Made by a program: the position numbers and the translations under genes. The notes beneath the pieces are model-generated. The model searched no databases. It was not told the DNA's origin and worked only from the letters and a program-made list of their open reading frames with translations. Below are positions 30,933-44,100 of a stretch of DNA of 64,000 nt, piece after piece. Every line of letters begins with the position of its first letter. Position 1 is the first letter of the stretch. Source of the DNA: Breviolum minutum Mf 1.05b.01. Taxonomy: Eukaryota; Sar; Dinophyceae; Suessiales; Symbiodiniaceae. Where the stretch lies: assembly GCA_000507305.1 (NCBI GenBank), contig DF239741.1, forward strand, positions 62,001 through 126,000, written 5' to 3'.

Positions 30933-33900
30933 ATGAGTGCAGAAGATGTATGGCGGCCATTGCTGAGTGGCGTTCTGCAGGAGTTTGACCATCGCCTGGA
31001 CCTCTCTCGGCATAGCGCTCTCCTGGAGCAGGTCGATGTCACCACACTGATTTCGGCTGAACAAGTCACGCTCGCGATTCAGCAGGAAATGCGAAGTGCT
31101 GGCAGGATGTCCAGCACATTGGAATCTGGAAGGGAGCTTTCCACCGTTGCGTATGACCTTTCTGCTTTTACGAACAGTGTCGGACCGTACACCCTCCATG
31201 AGATCTACCAGACATTCAGCTTTTGCGACAAGATTGAACGCATCCAAGACCGTGCCACCGAGGAGCTCCGGCGCAGACTTCTGGTGCCCAGTTCATTTGG
31301 TGACAAACACGAGGCAGTTCTTGGACACCAAGACTTCGACAGTTGCAAGAACATGTCGAGAGACGAGGTGAGTAGAGTTCAAGATGCTGGCGAAGCAGAG
31401 GGCACCCCGCAGGAAGCAGAAACACATGAGTTGCAAGAACCTAAGGATGACAGTGTGACTGCCAGGTGGAAACCTCCAAACCGGGAAGAGATGCACCTCT
31501 TCCTTCGCGCTGGTGCTCACATGAACCACATCGATGATCGCGGGCAGACGCTTTTGATGACAGCCTGTCGGGCTTGCTGCTTCCTTAGTCACCAGTCCCA
31601 GGACTCAGCCGCGGGGAAGCAACAAAATTGGAGCAACATTCGTCCAGAGGACGAGGCCTTCGTAGAGATTGTGACATTTTTATGTGAGGAGGCACCTGCA
31701 ACCTGGTCATTCGAGGATCCAATGGGGAGGACGCCTTTGGTCCTATTTGCGGAGGTTTTCGGCCTGATGCCGAACACTGAGAAGATCAGCCAAGCACCAA
31801 TTTCTACGCTCAGAGCATTGCTGGATGGGCTCAGCGTGTGCTTTTCGAAAGCTCCAAGCACCGTCATTTGGACACTCAGGTGTAGTGAAGCCTCACGAAA
31901 TGCAGCCGAGCATTTCAACAACTTCTTCTTCCAGGAGCAACTCCCTCCACCGGAACAATTGGTTCGGCTGATTCTTTGGATGGACGTTGTGATGGGGGGT
32001 GCCTGGGAGGTCAGCGGTCAACGGCACGTCACCGAGCGATTGCTGGATTCTGTTCACGTGGAAGAAATGATGGATTCAGCGGTTCGATTCCGTGACTTCG
32101 CTGAGAAGATGGAGAAGTCAGTTGAGCAATGGGAAGCAGAAGCAGCTGAGTTGAAGCTTCGTGAGTTTGAGGCTCGGTGTGCGAAGAAAGCCAGTCAGTA
32201 CGAGGAGCGTATTGCCCGCTTGGAAAACGAGATTGCTCGCCGGGCTGGCAACTTGCAGCTGTTGCCGCAGCTCCAGCCACCGACTCATGAAGAGGTCAAG
32301 GATGATGTAAATGATGCAGAAACAAAAGAGAGCAAGACAACATTGAAGCCACCACCGGAAAAGCTGCCTGAGGGACGTGTTCTCGAAAAGGCTAAACAAG
32401 TGGTGGAAGACATTCGAGCCGACAGGCTGGTGAACACTGGTTGGGAAGAAGGAGTTTCTGAAGACGTAAAGACTGGACTCCTCGCTATGCGAAGGTCACT
32501 CTGTGCAGCAGTCGAAAGGCTGGCCATGGACCTTTATGCAGATGAATGCCATTGCCTATGGGAGCTGATACAGAATGCGGATGACAACAAGTATGCTAGT
32601 GATACTGGAATCCCAGAGCTGACCTTGGCATTGGAAGTGGACGAAGAATACGGGGCCTATGTCTTGACCTCCAACAATGAGGTTGGACTGTCCTTTGAGG
32701 ATGTGCGGGCCATTTGCAATGTAAATGCTAGCTTGAAGGGTGCTGGGCAGACTGGACACAAGGGTATTGGCTGGAAGAGTGTCTTCCGCATCAGCGACTG
32801 TCCACACGTTCTGTCAAATGCCTTCGCCTTCAAATTTGACACTCGAGGACCCGAGTTTCCACATTTTGTGTATTTGATTTTTTGATCATGTTCAAAAAAT
32901 TATTCACAAAGCACACTTTTTCATGATTTTGATATTTTTCACTCGCCTGGTCTGGAAGCCTTTTTGACTCACAACCCTTCTCTCCACGGGATCTCGCTGA
33001 ACCGGTTGGATTCTCGGAAGCTGTCTTGGTTTCCAAGTTGGTCGGGTGACACAGCCTTCCTGAAACAATCACCGAAGTAGAACATAGAGCCGTTTAAGGC
33101 CAGAGCTGTTTGTGCAACATGGCCTTTCTTGACCATCTCCTGGTAAGAAACTTGGACGGATGCTACTGAATTGTTGCGACCTCTTTTGGGAGACATTTCG
33201 GCAAATTGCCACAAGCAGATGATGTGATTGCACATCCTGTGCATTGAAACTTTGAAACATGTGGTTGAATGAAGCCTTGCCCAAATTTTGGATGATGTAC
33301 TTGATTTTTTCTTCTTTTTCATCCATGTTTTTGTGTCCAGTGGGTGTCCTCCACCTTAGCTCCATCCAAAACCCAGTCACTCCCCGCATCAGGTCGGATG
33401 ACACCTATGCTTCCGGCTTCTTCTTTCCAAATCCGTTAGAACCTTGGAAAAAACACTGTGGAAAACAAAGAATTCCCCTGACCAGAAGGGAGACTGGAAT
33501 TTCAGGTCGGATTTGTCCACGTTGAAGCTCAAGGCACATTTTTGCACATTTTACTTTTGCAGCTAAATGGTTCGGCTGATGCCCGCATTTCTCCCCAAGG
33601 CAAACCAAAAAAAGCTGAAAGTGTTTCCTTTAAGGTCAAAAAATGTGAACTTCCGCGAAGTCATGAGGAGCACATCTCATCAGAAGATCTCGCAGCCCTA
33701 CCTAACTTGCCGGGCTACAACTTTCGGAAGTTTGGAGCTCAAGAATTTGACAGCTCAGCCATCCAAGGGGACCCCCTCCAGCGGAAACACCAAGTGAACT
33801 CATGAAGTGACAAAAACTGAGGCAAAAAGAGAATTATCCAAGACAAAACTCTTGGAATCTGGTCAATGGTGTGCGAATAGAACAAAAAGATGGACTTTCC

Positions 33901-36900
33901 CATGGCAAGCTAAAGTTTGTCAAGGCAAGGGTCTGACCATTATCATGCTATTTTTTTTTGTGAATAAGCTTCAATTTTGGCATCTTGGAATAGTGAGAAA
34001 TGGCAGCCTCACTTCCTTGCCATCAGGTGAGCAAAACTCAGGATGTTTGGAGATCAGGGTGCTATCCAGAAAGTGAGACTCGCGAAGTCTTCAAGAATGT
34101 CGCTTGGTTTTGTGGTCGTTTTAGCTTCTTTTGTCCATGATTCCATGAGCAGTACATTGAAATCCATGGTGATGTTCGTTGTTTTGTAGCCGAAATTGCG
34201 CGATCCAAACATGTTGAATCCTTCAGTAGTGAATTGAGGCGGGTGCAAACATGTTGTCTCAAGAGCTTCCTGCCTGGGATGCCTTTGACCGCCATGTGCT
34301 ACGCTTTAGTGGCTACTTCAAGGAGGGTGTAGTTGAGGAACATTTCCGCACCTTGCCAATCAATCATGGTGATGTGGATGTGAAATCATCACCAAATACA
34401 TGAAATCGGCATGCATATGCTCAGCTCTACACTACTGTTTGTTGTTTTACATTTTGAAATTACCCAATCGACCATATTCATCTTTCCATTGCACTGATGT
34501 CGGTGCCAATGATGGTGATGATGATGATGGCATTATTTTGTAGGACACCCCAACAATCATCACCTAGTATTTTCGAGCAAAACGATGAACACTCTCACAA
34601 AGAGCAGTTGTCATGCTTTACTATGGAGATCACGATCAGCCAACAACCAAAAGAAACAGACACTGAGACTCTTGCCATTCTTGTCAACTTGTTTGTATTT
34701 GTTGTTTTGATGTTGCTTGTTGATGAATTGATTTCTTGACATCCAGCACAATTTCGATCCCTTTTTGCTTTTTGTTGCTAGTATCGACATTGGAAGGTCT
34801 TCGAATTGGAAGACACAGCCCCGCGGCAACTTCCTTGCACCCTGGGCATGGTTGAAATCAATCTCTCTACAGAGATTGAACATTTATGTTGCTGTATGCA
34901 GCTTGGTTTCCACGACCACAGACTCTGCTGCTCATGCTGTCCATGTGAGGTACTTTTAATGTATCATACCCTACGACCACAAAGACAGACTCAGGCTTAG
35001 GCTTGGGAAAGCTTTGGTGGGGTGTAGTGTGCAGATATTTGACTTGTCAAACACTGTGCCGTCGGCGGCTTGGGAGAGAGAATTGTCAGGTGTTGGTTCT
35101 TGTTTGCACGTGCGCCTGGCAAAGGCTACAAGGACTGGATAGCTTAGCTATGTCTAAGAATTGCGTTGCAATCTCTTGAAAAAAAGATGGAGAAGCAAAG
35201 ATCAGTTGCTTGAATAAGCTGTAAGCCAGTAAGCAAGCTGCTTACTTTTGAGATTTGTGCCGCACTTACATGGTCCACTTATGGATCTGCCAGGAGTGGC
35301 GGGTGCATGACTGGCCACCTGAGTTAGCAGGTCATCCATGGAGGTCCCACCTGCCATTGTTGATTGGGGTCTCTTGAGATATATCAAAGGACGAAGGGAT
35401 AAACTGAAGGTGAGGGTTTCTTCAGCTCACACCAATTAAATTTTGTAACTAGCTACTGTCAACCCTTCAATCCTTTTCCATGTCCAGCTTGGCATTTTGG
35501 CCAGGCCAAGTGTTCCTCTGGAAGAAATTGAGGATTACAAGCAGGCAGCAATATCTAGTATAGTGTCGGTGCAAAAAAGAATGTCACCCGGAATTTTGTG
35601 AAGATTGCTATGGAACTTCACACAGAAAACGACTTAATTTGTGACAGAGGTGTTTCAGTCTGTGAGGATAATCATTGTGGAAAATGCAGGCTGATGGCTC
35701 CATGCTGCGGGCTTGCAGGCAGATTTTACTGGAAGCATCAGGTCATAGGATTTCCTGGTTGAGGTCATGAAGTCCAGATTTTCACGGTTTTGATAACTTC
35801 CGACTGACAACTCTTTAGATTAGGACCCTTGACACTGCAATTTTGCAGGAAGTCTGACCTCGTTTGGACCGAACAAATCCCCTTCCCCAAAAGCGTGTGA
35901 TCCATACCAGCTGTTGGCCTACGGTGATCCAGATTCCGATGAACATAGTGGTTAAAAAGACGAAGAGTGGTGGCAAGTGAAAGGTAAGAGAGTTGTAGTA
36001 TATGATTGGATAAACAGTGCAAGGTTACAATGGCACAAAGGAATTTTGATATGTGTAATTTGTATGATAGGAGTCCTTCTGTTGGTCACATAGTAAGTGA
36101 AGGCCGGTGCTCATTTGGTGAAGCCCATCTCTTGCCGCAGCGCTGCCAGGTCATCAACGGATTTGCGGTATGAGTGGCAGAAATTGCGAAAAAAGTTGCG
36201 ATCAAAAGTGTGATTTGATTCTTTTTGGAATGTTTTTTTTTGATTGAAAATGCGGAATCCCGCGAGGACCTCTAGGGAAGCTGGCATTGGTCACCCCGGC
36301 AAACCTGTCCGAAGAGGAGATAGAGGCCCTACCAGCCCCTGTTCGTAAAGCGAAGGCTGCAGGTAATACTGTCATGTTTCTTCCACTGCGCTCCAAGAGT
36401 GATGCCTTGGCTGTGGATGCGGAGCTCCATCAGATCGCTGCCCAGCATTTGTGCCTGGCCTTTTTACGACGCTTACGACGTCTCCAGCTACGTTTTCTTA
36501 AAGGCTCGATGATATTGCAACGCTCTGAGGCTGACATGGCAAAGCTCCACTTTCCAGGGGCCTCCAATTTGGTAGCTGTGAGAATTACCGAGTTCACAGA
36601 GGCTGGAGACCAAAGCCGGACACAAACGCCAGAATATGTGTTACATCATCATGACGTTGCCCTGGAGAGTGAGACAGTGGCTCTGTCACTGGCCTTCCCA
36701 GTGGCCTTTGCCTTGGAAGCCACACAAGCCGAAGAAGATGACGAACTTTTTAAGGCACCCCTGCAGCCTCTTTTCACCTTCTTGCCAATCAAAGTGGTGG
36801 GCTTTCGGTTTGCTATCCAAGGCCCCTTTGACTTGACGGCCGACCGCGGAAATCTGCATGGAAAGTCGCAGAGAAATCGGTCCCTGTGCGCATCTGTTCC

Positions 36901-39900
36901 CTTGGCATTCCAAGCAGCACTTCAGCGTTTGCCGGGTCTGAGAAGCCATGCACTGGACCTCCTCGGCCAAGAAACGGCAGAGGCGACCTGGTTGCTGGTA
37001 CGGGGCCAGCTGCTAGAGGTTTTGAAGGATGTGGAATGCATTCCTACAGAGCCTGATGGTCAACTGGCACGGCCAGGTGAATGCTTGCTTCCCCCACAGG
37101 ATCCCAAGCTGGCAGATGCCATGCAGCACTTGCCACCCGAAGTTCTTTGGGAGCATTGTCAACGACGGCTGGTCCAACGACGATGGGCATTGCTTCACCG
37201 TGCACAGTCTCAGGGCTTGGGCCTGGAGGAGTTGGGTATCGATCAATTGCTGCAAGTTCTACAGGTGGAGAAAGAAGACAGAGAAAGGGAACAGGTGCAT
37301 CAGGTGCATAGAAAGAGGAGCTTGGCAGAAGATGCTGCACAGAAGCAGGACCATGGCTTCTTCAAGCGGATTTTTCCTTTGCTAGGAACAGCTTTGACTG
37401 ACAAGCCAGAGGCAATTGAGCAGCTGCGCCACGTACCACTGCTGCCAGATTCCACACGAAATGCACTTCGCGTCTCAGATGGGCCAATCTTCTCCTGCTA
37501 TGCTGCGGACGTGCCCACCTGCTGGCAGAAGAAACTGGAGGCCGCCGGTGCGATGCGGGTGCTTAGTGACAAAGTGTACTGTGGCTTAGAGACCTCTGGC
37601 CAGCGTTTTCTGCGGCAGCTGGGTATATCCAGGCCAAGCCGTCAGGACATTGTTTACTTGTGTGTCCAGTGGCATCTCGGTTTGCCTGACACTGCAAACT
37701 TCCACAGTGGCAGTGCAGCTCGGTCAAGGTTGGCTGAAGATGCAGATGCGACAGAAGGTCCAGTAGAAGTCGAAGGATTGCAAGGAGACAACATTCCCTC
37801 CGACACTTTGAGGTGTGCGATTTGGGCCAGCTTGGCTTGTTTGCGTCAACACTTTCTAATTGGCGCATCTGGGGTGCCGAGCAAAGAGAAGGCAGGAGAG
37901 GTCCGGCCATGGTCTGATTTGGGTCAACTCCTGGTGCCATCTAGCAGCATTCGCAGTGGCTTTGGCCCCTGTGTGCGACTGACGTGCCCGACCTATTTGG
38001 GTGAAGCTGCGGGAAGCGAACTGCAACAAGACAACCTCGTGGCCATCATGGGTTTTGTTTATGGCGTTGAGGCCCAAGAGTCAGTAGGATGGCAGGATCA
38101 TTGACTTTTGCCAATGCAATAAATCATATATAAATCATAGCAAATAACTCGTGAGCAAGTGCACTTCTCCCTTCTGTGTTGATTGCGTATACTGTACTGC
38201 AGTTGTATTTTGATGCATTTTTTTTGAACTTGCTGGTCATCAAATTTTGCGGCAGGCAGAAATTCGGGATGTTGGAGTCTTTGCTGATTCCCCTCCTTCC
38301 TGGCTGGAGGACGAGAAGGATTCCAAGAGCACAACCGAGGTTACAAATGTGACCAACAAGCTGAATTGGGAGGCTTTTCTGGATGCTTTGGGCATGAAAC
38401 CTTTGTCACCTGCTACACTTCAACGAAAAGTTGCTGGAACAATCTTGACAATTGATTTGGGTTGGCGTCTTTCCAGCTGCGACTGGTGGCGAAAGGTTTG
38501 TGACTCCTCCATAGCCCATAGCTATGTGGAGCAGCGCTTGAAGAGTGCAGATCGGGTGGAGCTGACGTGGCTTAGGCAGTTGCGGACTCCTGAACGTGTT
38601 GATGTCTCAGAGCTCTTCTTGCGGAGCACTTATGTGCGTTACGGTGGCCACTTCTTGCCATACATGGACTTGCCAGAGGAGAGCCAAGCACTGGGTTGTT
38701 TGCAACGTCTTCAGGTGGCCACACAACTTGATGGTCCTGGCTTGCGGAAGTGTCTTCGCGTGTTGCAACTGCGCCGCTGTCACGACATCAGCGTCTTCGC
38801 AGATCTCTACGCGGCCCTGCACGAGTTGCCCAAGGCAGAACAATCATCCACCAATGTGTGGGGAAGTGCGGAGAATCCAGGTCAGTTTCAGGTCTTTCTT
38901 CCTCCCAACACGTTCGAAGTCGCTCAAAATTGCCTGTGGACAGACAATGGACGTTGCTGCCTGCGATGGCTTTGCGGCTATCGTGTGCTAGAGTCAGAAT
39001 ATGGCTGTTTTGGACATGCCTGCAGATCTTGGTTGCTTGGGCCGTATGTCGGCGTACGGCAAGATTTAAACTCCCTGCAGGCATCTGACTTCTTGACAGC
39101 TCTTCGATCACTTGTAGAGAAGGCAGACATGGCAAGCCAAATCTCGCCAGAAGAACGACAGAAGCGCCTTGCAGGCCAAGATTCGCCCAGTGCTGCTATT
39201 TTCTTGGAAGAGCTTCAGTCCACGGCGGTCCAGGCGTACAAGCACTTGGCAAAGCACTGCAGCGATGAAAACGAGGAGGAACGAAGCCAAGCTCATGGTG
39301 CCATTGCTTTAGCATTTCAACATGAGGCTTTGATTGTGCTCACAGACAAGGACTGGGTGAAACCCAAGCGGTTGAAGACGCACGAGGCCTTTTGGGATGT
39401 GCACCCAGACCTTGCTGGGTCCAAAGCAGCGAATCTGGCCTTGAAGGGGCGTCTTCCTCCGGATGACCTGGACGTGCTGAAAGAGTTCTTCGTGGATGCC
39501 GTGGGTATTCCGGAGAGCCTCACGCAGCAAGACCTGGAAGCACGCCTCCGAGTACCATTGAGTCAGGAGCAACCACAGCACAGCAGCTGGCAAGAAGGCT
39601 TTGGACTGGACGACTTTGAGGATTTTGCCACAGTCCGTCACGGTCAAGGTGTTCTGGGTCCGAGTGCAGGAGAAGATGACTTCTTTCAGCCTTCTGATGA
39701 TGTACATCGAGGAGACTTCGAACGAAGATCTGCAGGGTACCAGTCACAATCGGGTGAGCCTGGACAGGCGGCACACTCAGGACACAGTGGCTTTGCGGCA
39801 GCAAATGCGGATCAGCAGGCAGGAAGGTTTGCGCCTGAACCCGAAGCAAGGCAAGATGGTCCACCAGAATTTGGGGCAACAGGCAGTGCACGTAGTGCAG

Positions 39901-40370
39901 ATGATGCCACTGGGCCAGAAGAGAAAGCGCCAATTGCAGAAGGACAAGAGGAGCCGGAGGAGCATGAGGAGGAATTTGATTGCGATGGCGAAGATGCAAG
40001 GGATCCCTACAAGGTTCTCGGTGTCAAGCAAGATGCAAGCGATGCAACTGCTCTTCAGGCCAAAAGGCCACAGCCAGCAACTACACAATCTATGCCAGCA
40101 GAGGCTGCTCCAAGTGCTCCTGGGCCATCAGGAAAGAGAAAGATCAAACGGATTTCAAAGGAAAAGTACAATGAGCTCTTGATTCAGCTAAAAGAAGCCG
40201 AAGATACGGCCAAGATGTGGTATGATGAGGTGGAAGCGGCTCGTGAGCAACTCGAGGAAGCTGAAGCATTGCGGGATCGCTACTTGCGGATCTTGCAACA
40301 GTGCTATGATCGCACATCTCAGCAAAGTTCAGTACCAGTGGACCTTCATGCGGCCAAAAAGGGGCTGTAG
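30933..40370 (+). CDS. NO VEIN/sacsin-like GHKL ATPase with ankyrin repeats and degenerate J-domain
   Basis: Exon 1 starts at ATG 30933 (context GCCACCATGAG; an in-frame ATG lies at 30885). Residues ~186-275 hold two ankyrin-like repeats (GAHMNHIDDRGQTLLMTACR; FEDPMGRTPLVLFAE). Residues ~390-440 form a Glu/Lys-rich coiled coil. At ~540-640 comes the GHKL ATPase N-box ELIQNADDN, the NNEVGLSFEDVRAICN loop and GHKGIGWKSVFRISD, typical of plant NO VEIN and sacsin repeats. The domain resumes in exon 36276-38095 (NTVMFLPLRSK). A GA-AG intron joins it in frame to exon 38256-40370. That exon keeps NOV-like text (GGHFLPYMDLPEESQAL), then an acidic tail, DPYKVLGVKQDASDA (start of a J-domain, no HPD) and a coiled coil. 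Near 1950 aa in total. A chaperone-like ATPase role is inferred. An exon between 32.9 and 36.3 kb may be missing from this model. Confidence 0.8.
32870..36275 (+). other. large intron inside the GHKL domain
   Basis: The stretch between KFDT (32845) and KLALVTPANLSEEE (36276) has no continuous coding sequence. Short open pieces at 33320-33520 (PVGVLHLSS, GFFFPNPLE) and 33560-33800 could be small exons: the family has a G-[YF]-I-x-P motif at this point, and GFFFP is a weak candidate. The rest contains poly-T, ATG/GAT repeats (34504-34528) and nothing recognisable. Confidence 0.5.
38096..38255 (+). other. GA-AG intron flanked by GGCAGG
   Basis: The exon ends TGG CAG at 38095 and the next begins GCA at 38256, phase 0. 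The intron starts with GA. GGCAGG occurs at both borders (38091-38096, 38251-38256). It has no CAAATAGAAG motif. Confidence 0.7.
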
Positions 40371-41105
40371 GAAAAAAACAAAACGATGATAGACAAGAAA
40401 AGAAAACACACCTCAAAATAAAAAAGGGCGACAGCGCTGTCGTTTATGTGCCTTTGCCATTTCCATGGAACAGGTGCAACGATATTCGGTTCATTTCAGT
40501 GTTACATAAAACATGTCAAAGAACATGAGAAATGACAGGCACGTTCGGTGACAACGAAACGAAGTTTCAGTTTCAACATCCTTGACCAGCAGAAGAAATT
40601 CACCATGCCATATAGTTGTCGCATTGATGCGGCCACTGCTGGCCTGCAGGCGGCACTTAGTTGCTGCAGGATGTCCATTTCATCGTTTTTGTATTGCAGC
40701 AGGCTTGCGGCAAATCGCGATGTGGGTGTCGGCCCGAGTGTTTGTGTCCAATGATTGGGCAACATTTAAATGTATTGGAAATTGCTTTTTAACAACAGCT
40801 TCCACTCCATCCGCGCGCATGGTCTTCTTTCGTTTGATTCCCTTTATTGCAGTCCATTTAATTAATTTGGGTTTCATTTCTCCTTTCATTTGTTTTGTAT
40901 TCCTGTTGAAAGTCTCTGAGTTTGTTTCGACATATCACCTACTTGCAGCTTGCGGTCCGCTGATGTTATGTTTGTGGTTTTGTGAATCGAGTTGTGTGTT
41001 ATGGACGGCCGTCTTCAATGCAATGGGACGTTCTGATTGCACAGAATGGTGGACCCATCACCCAATGAAATTTGATTCTGTGTCCCAACACTTCGCACCA
41101 AATAA
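40371..41105. other. intergenic after the NOV-like gene
   Basis: The stop codon at 40368-40370 is followed by A-rich DNA and then T-rich DNA. Open frames are present, but none has protein-like composition on either strand. Confidence 0.4.
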
Positions 41106-44100
41106 TTGAAGGAACCTTTCAGCATGAGGCACCTATCTTGTCATTTTGCACCATTGCAAACAGTATTGCAGCGAAACTGGCCAAGGCGAGGCGCCTGGGC
41201 GTGCCACACTTGTGGCCATCTCGGGTCAAGGTGTGGAGATGCTGAATCTGAAGGGTGTTTGGCAGTGGATTGTGGTCACTACGTCATTTACTTCTTGCAG
41301 GTTTTCTTCCTTGCCATCTTGACGTCCGTCTTCAATTTCAGTGTTTTTCAATACTTGCATAACGCCAGGGCCTCAGATTTGGCACACAAAGACTCAGATC
41401 TTGGTTCACACAACTGGCTTAGAACTAGATGCGGTGCCAGGCCAATGTTGCGTACCTCAACTTGTCCTCACCAGCATCGGAAGAGATCGTTTGCAAATTG
41501 CCGCGGGACGCTGGGTTTGCTGATGTGTTGGATATTTGATGCTATTTGAATGGAGGTGCTGAAAAAGAAGCAAAGGCAAAAGGACACACCTTAGCAGCGC
41601 TTGTAAAGTTAGATGACATGTGGCAAAACGTTATCAACTTCTCTGTTAACACGTATCATAATTTGACTATCATTTGTGAATCGGAAGTTTTGCAGGAAGA
41701 ATGCTCTACCAAACCTGATCCGGCAAGTTGCACAGTGGACTTGGAAGACCGCCGCTTTTGGAGAGGTGAAGTTTGGGCAAGCTGGAAGGTTGTGACGACT
41801 GAAGGAAGGGGCGACTGACGACACTTTTGTGCCCCTTTCTGGTTGCATCTATTGTATAATGTATGGAATATGTCAGAACATGACTTGGCTGAAATTGCCT
41901 ACGGTACCCGGTGCATTCTCTGTTTGACATGCGACTTTGCGAGCATTTCCAGGACCCTGCGAAACTGAAATGCATGTTCACAAAAGCAATGGCAAGTGAC
42001 GTCAGACCGTCAGACTGCAATATATTTTAATAGATGTCACGATGTTCTTCGTGCAGAATTTATCATACGTGTTTCACATGGGGAACTTTAATATTTTCCA
42101 CTCCTCCAGGGCATTCTTGACACACATTTGGGCAGAGTACATAATTCTGTATTGCGGGGTGCGCGGAATTGGCGTATTGACATCAAATTTATTTATGCCA
42201 TCTCCACAATTTTCCATCTATTTCATATCGAACGCTACTGCCTTCCATCATGGCCAGGTCTCAATTTGACGACGCCATGTCCGATTCTACCAGATTCTCT
42301 GAAAGGCAGGGCCTGTGCAAATCGCGGTTTTTCTTACGTTTTTCTGACGTAACACGTAGAAATGCATGAATTTCAGCGAACTTTCCAAGTCACTTGCTGC
42401 CAGCAAGAAAATCGCTCGTTTGTCGGGACAGTGCGTTGCAAGAAAGGTGAAACCTGCCGAAATCCATGGCTACCATTGCGTGCGGTGTCTGGAGATTTGG
42501 GGAGCTTGCACACAGTGAACGTGAGTTATGACCTCAGGATACTTCAGGTCATTAAATGCTATCATGCCATGATGCCCACGAAGTTTGCTATGGTTCCCGA
42601 GTAGTTGGTATTCAGCAGCGGCTTAGGCGTGCATCCTTTCCGACTTTGGAGCATCCTCTTCCTGATCCTGACATCTCTACTGAGTCTTGCCATCCTCATT
42701 CATGACTGCTGTGGGTGTCAAACCTAGCAACGTAGGGATTGTTGACCTGGCTGTCCCACAAAGAACCTGCTCATGCAGCAGGACCTGGCGCTGCTCGAAG
42801 AAGACCAGCGGCCTTTCATTCTGTCAACAACCCATCTTTTTTTTCCCCAAAAGTAGGACCCATTGAATCGTGCTTGAAAATTGCTGGTGACCTCTTTTTG
42901 TCTGCAACTGGAGCAGCTGGCTCAGAAACATTCAGAGACATTATTACTCTTGTCCTATTCCGAGGTCAATTCCAAACATGAAGTATGCTACTCCATGCTT
43001 GTGGGATTGCCTGACGTGCCCATGTCTTAGCCAGGCATCAATTCTTGCATATGAGGTCCATCCTGCAGGTAAAAGCGCCAGCAAGTAGCATTGACACAGA
43101 GCTCCAGTTGCTGGCAACCAAACCCACACAGTTTGTTACCTGTTATCATCTCCTTTATGCATATGGATACTGTCATATATTGTTTGGTTGCCTGAATGGC
43201 AGATGAGCTGCTAATCGCAGTTGAGGTGTCCGAGGGCGACTTCGGGCAAGATACATTTGGTCCCAGAACCGGTGCTTCCTTGCAGTTCTAGTCGCATGCC
43301 CGGCAAACTGTTCCAAAGATGTGTAGGGACGGAAGAGCAGGCGTTCTATGATATGATTGGACATGGCATGATCTAAATATGATGTAACCAGAGTATTTTT
43401 TCCCAAATAGCTTTAGCTATAGGGGTTCTTACTTCAAATGTAGAGGTGAAGGTTCGCAGATTTTTTGGATTCGTTTTCCGGGGGACTGTCGGGCAGGGTG
43501 TCGTCCGAGGTGTCGTCTGAATGTGTGTATGGGTGAGTGTTCGCAGATTTTGATTGGTGTTGTCGGAAGTGTCGTCTGATGTGTGTATAGGTGAGGGCTC
43601 GCAGATTTTGATTCGTTTTGGGGGGGCTAGCACCTATTCTTACTTTTGTTTTGAACACTCTGTTTCTATTTATGTTTGTTTCTTGCCTCAAATTGAAAAT
43701 TTTCTGTATAATTTTGAATATGTTTAACAAATTGCGGAAATAGCTCCATGGTATTTGGGGTCTATGCTGGTGTAATCTGTTTTTTTTTGCAGGCCGTTTC
43801 GAAGAATACCCCAATACCATCCCATACCCCCAAACCCAACAACGAACGCAATCCAAAATGTTCATTGGTGCACAAGACAACTTCACAGACACAGCTTTCA
43901 GCTGAGCACAGACCTCGCTGTTGAAGGGTCCTACCCAACACCTAGGTGATGTTGTGGTCGCTGTTTCAAGCCGTGGCATTCATGGTGGTGAAGCCATGCT
44001 GGATTTGAATCTTTGGGTGGTGTTTACTTGTCCAGATTCTTGACGGGGTTTTCGAGCAAAGCTGATGGCAATCGCAGACCATGCGCCAAAATACGCCATT

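Noticed and set aside
32076..32095. GCGGTTCGATTCCG as a tRNA T-loop
   Set aside because: It is inside a conserved coding exon, with no acceptor stem or anticodon arm at the right distance. The GGGGTTCGACCC near 27758 fails in the same way.
31216..32842. Minus-strand ORFs under the NOV-like exon
   Set aside because: They are antisense shadows of a long, clearly conserved + strand exon.
35487..35510. TTGGCATTTTGGCCAGGCC as a third spliced-leader relic
   Set aside because: Only about ten central bases agree with DinoSL. CCGTAGCC is absent, and it lies mid-intron.
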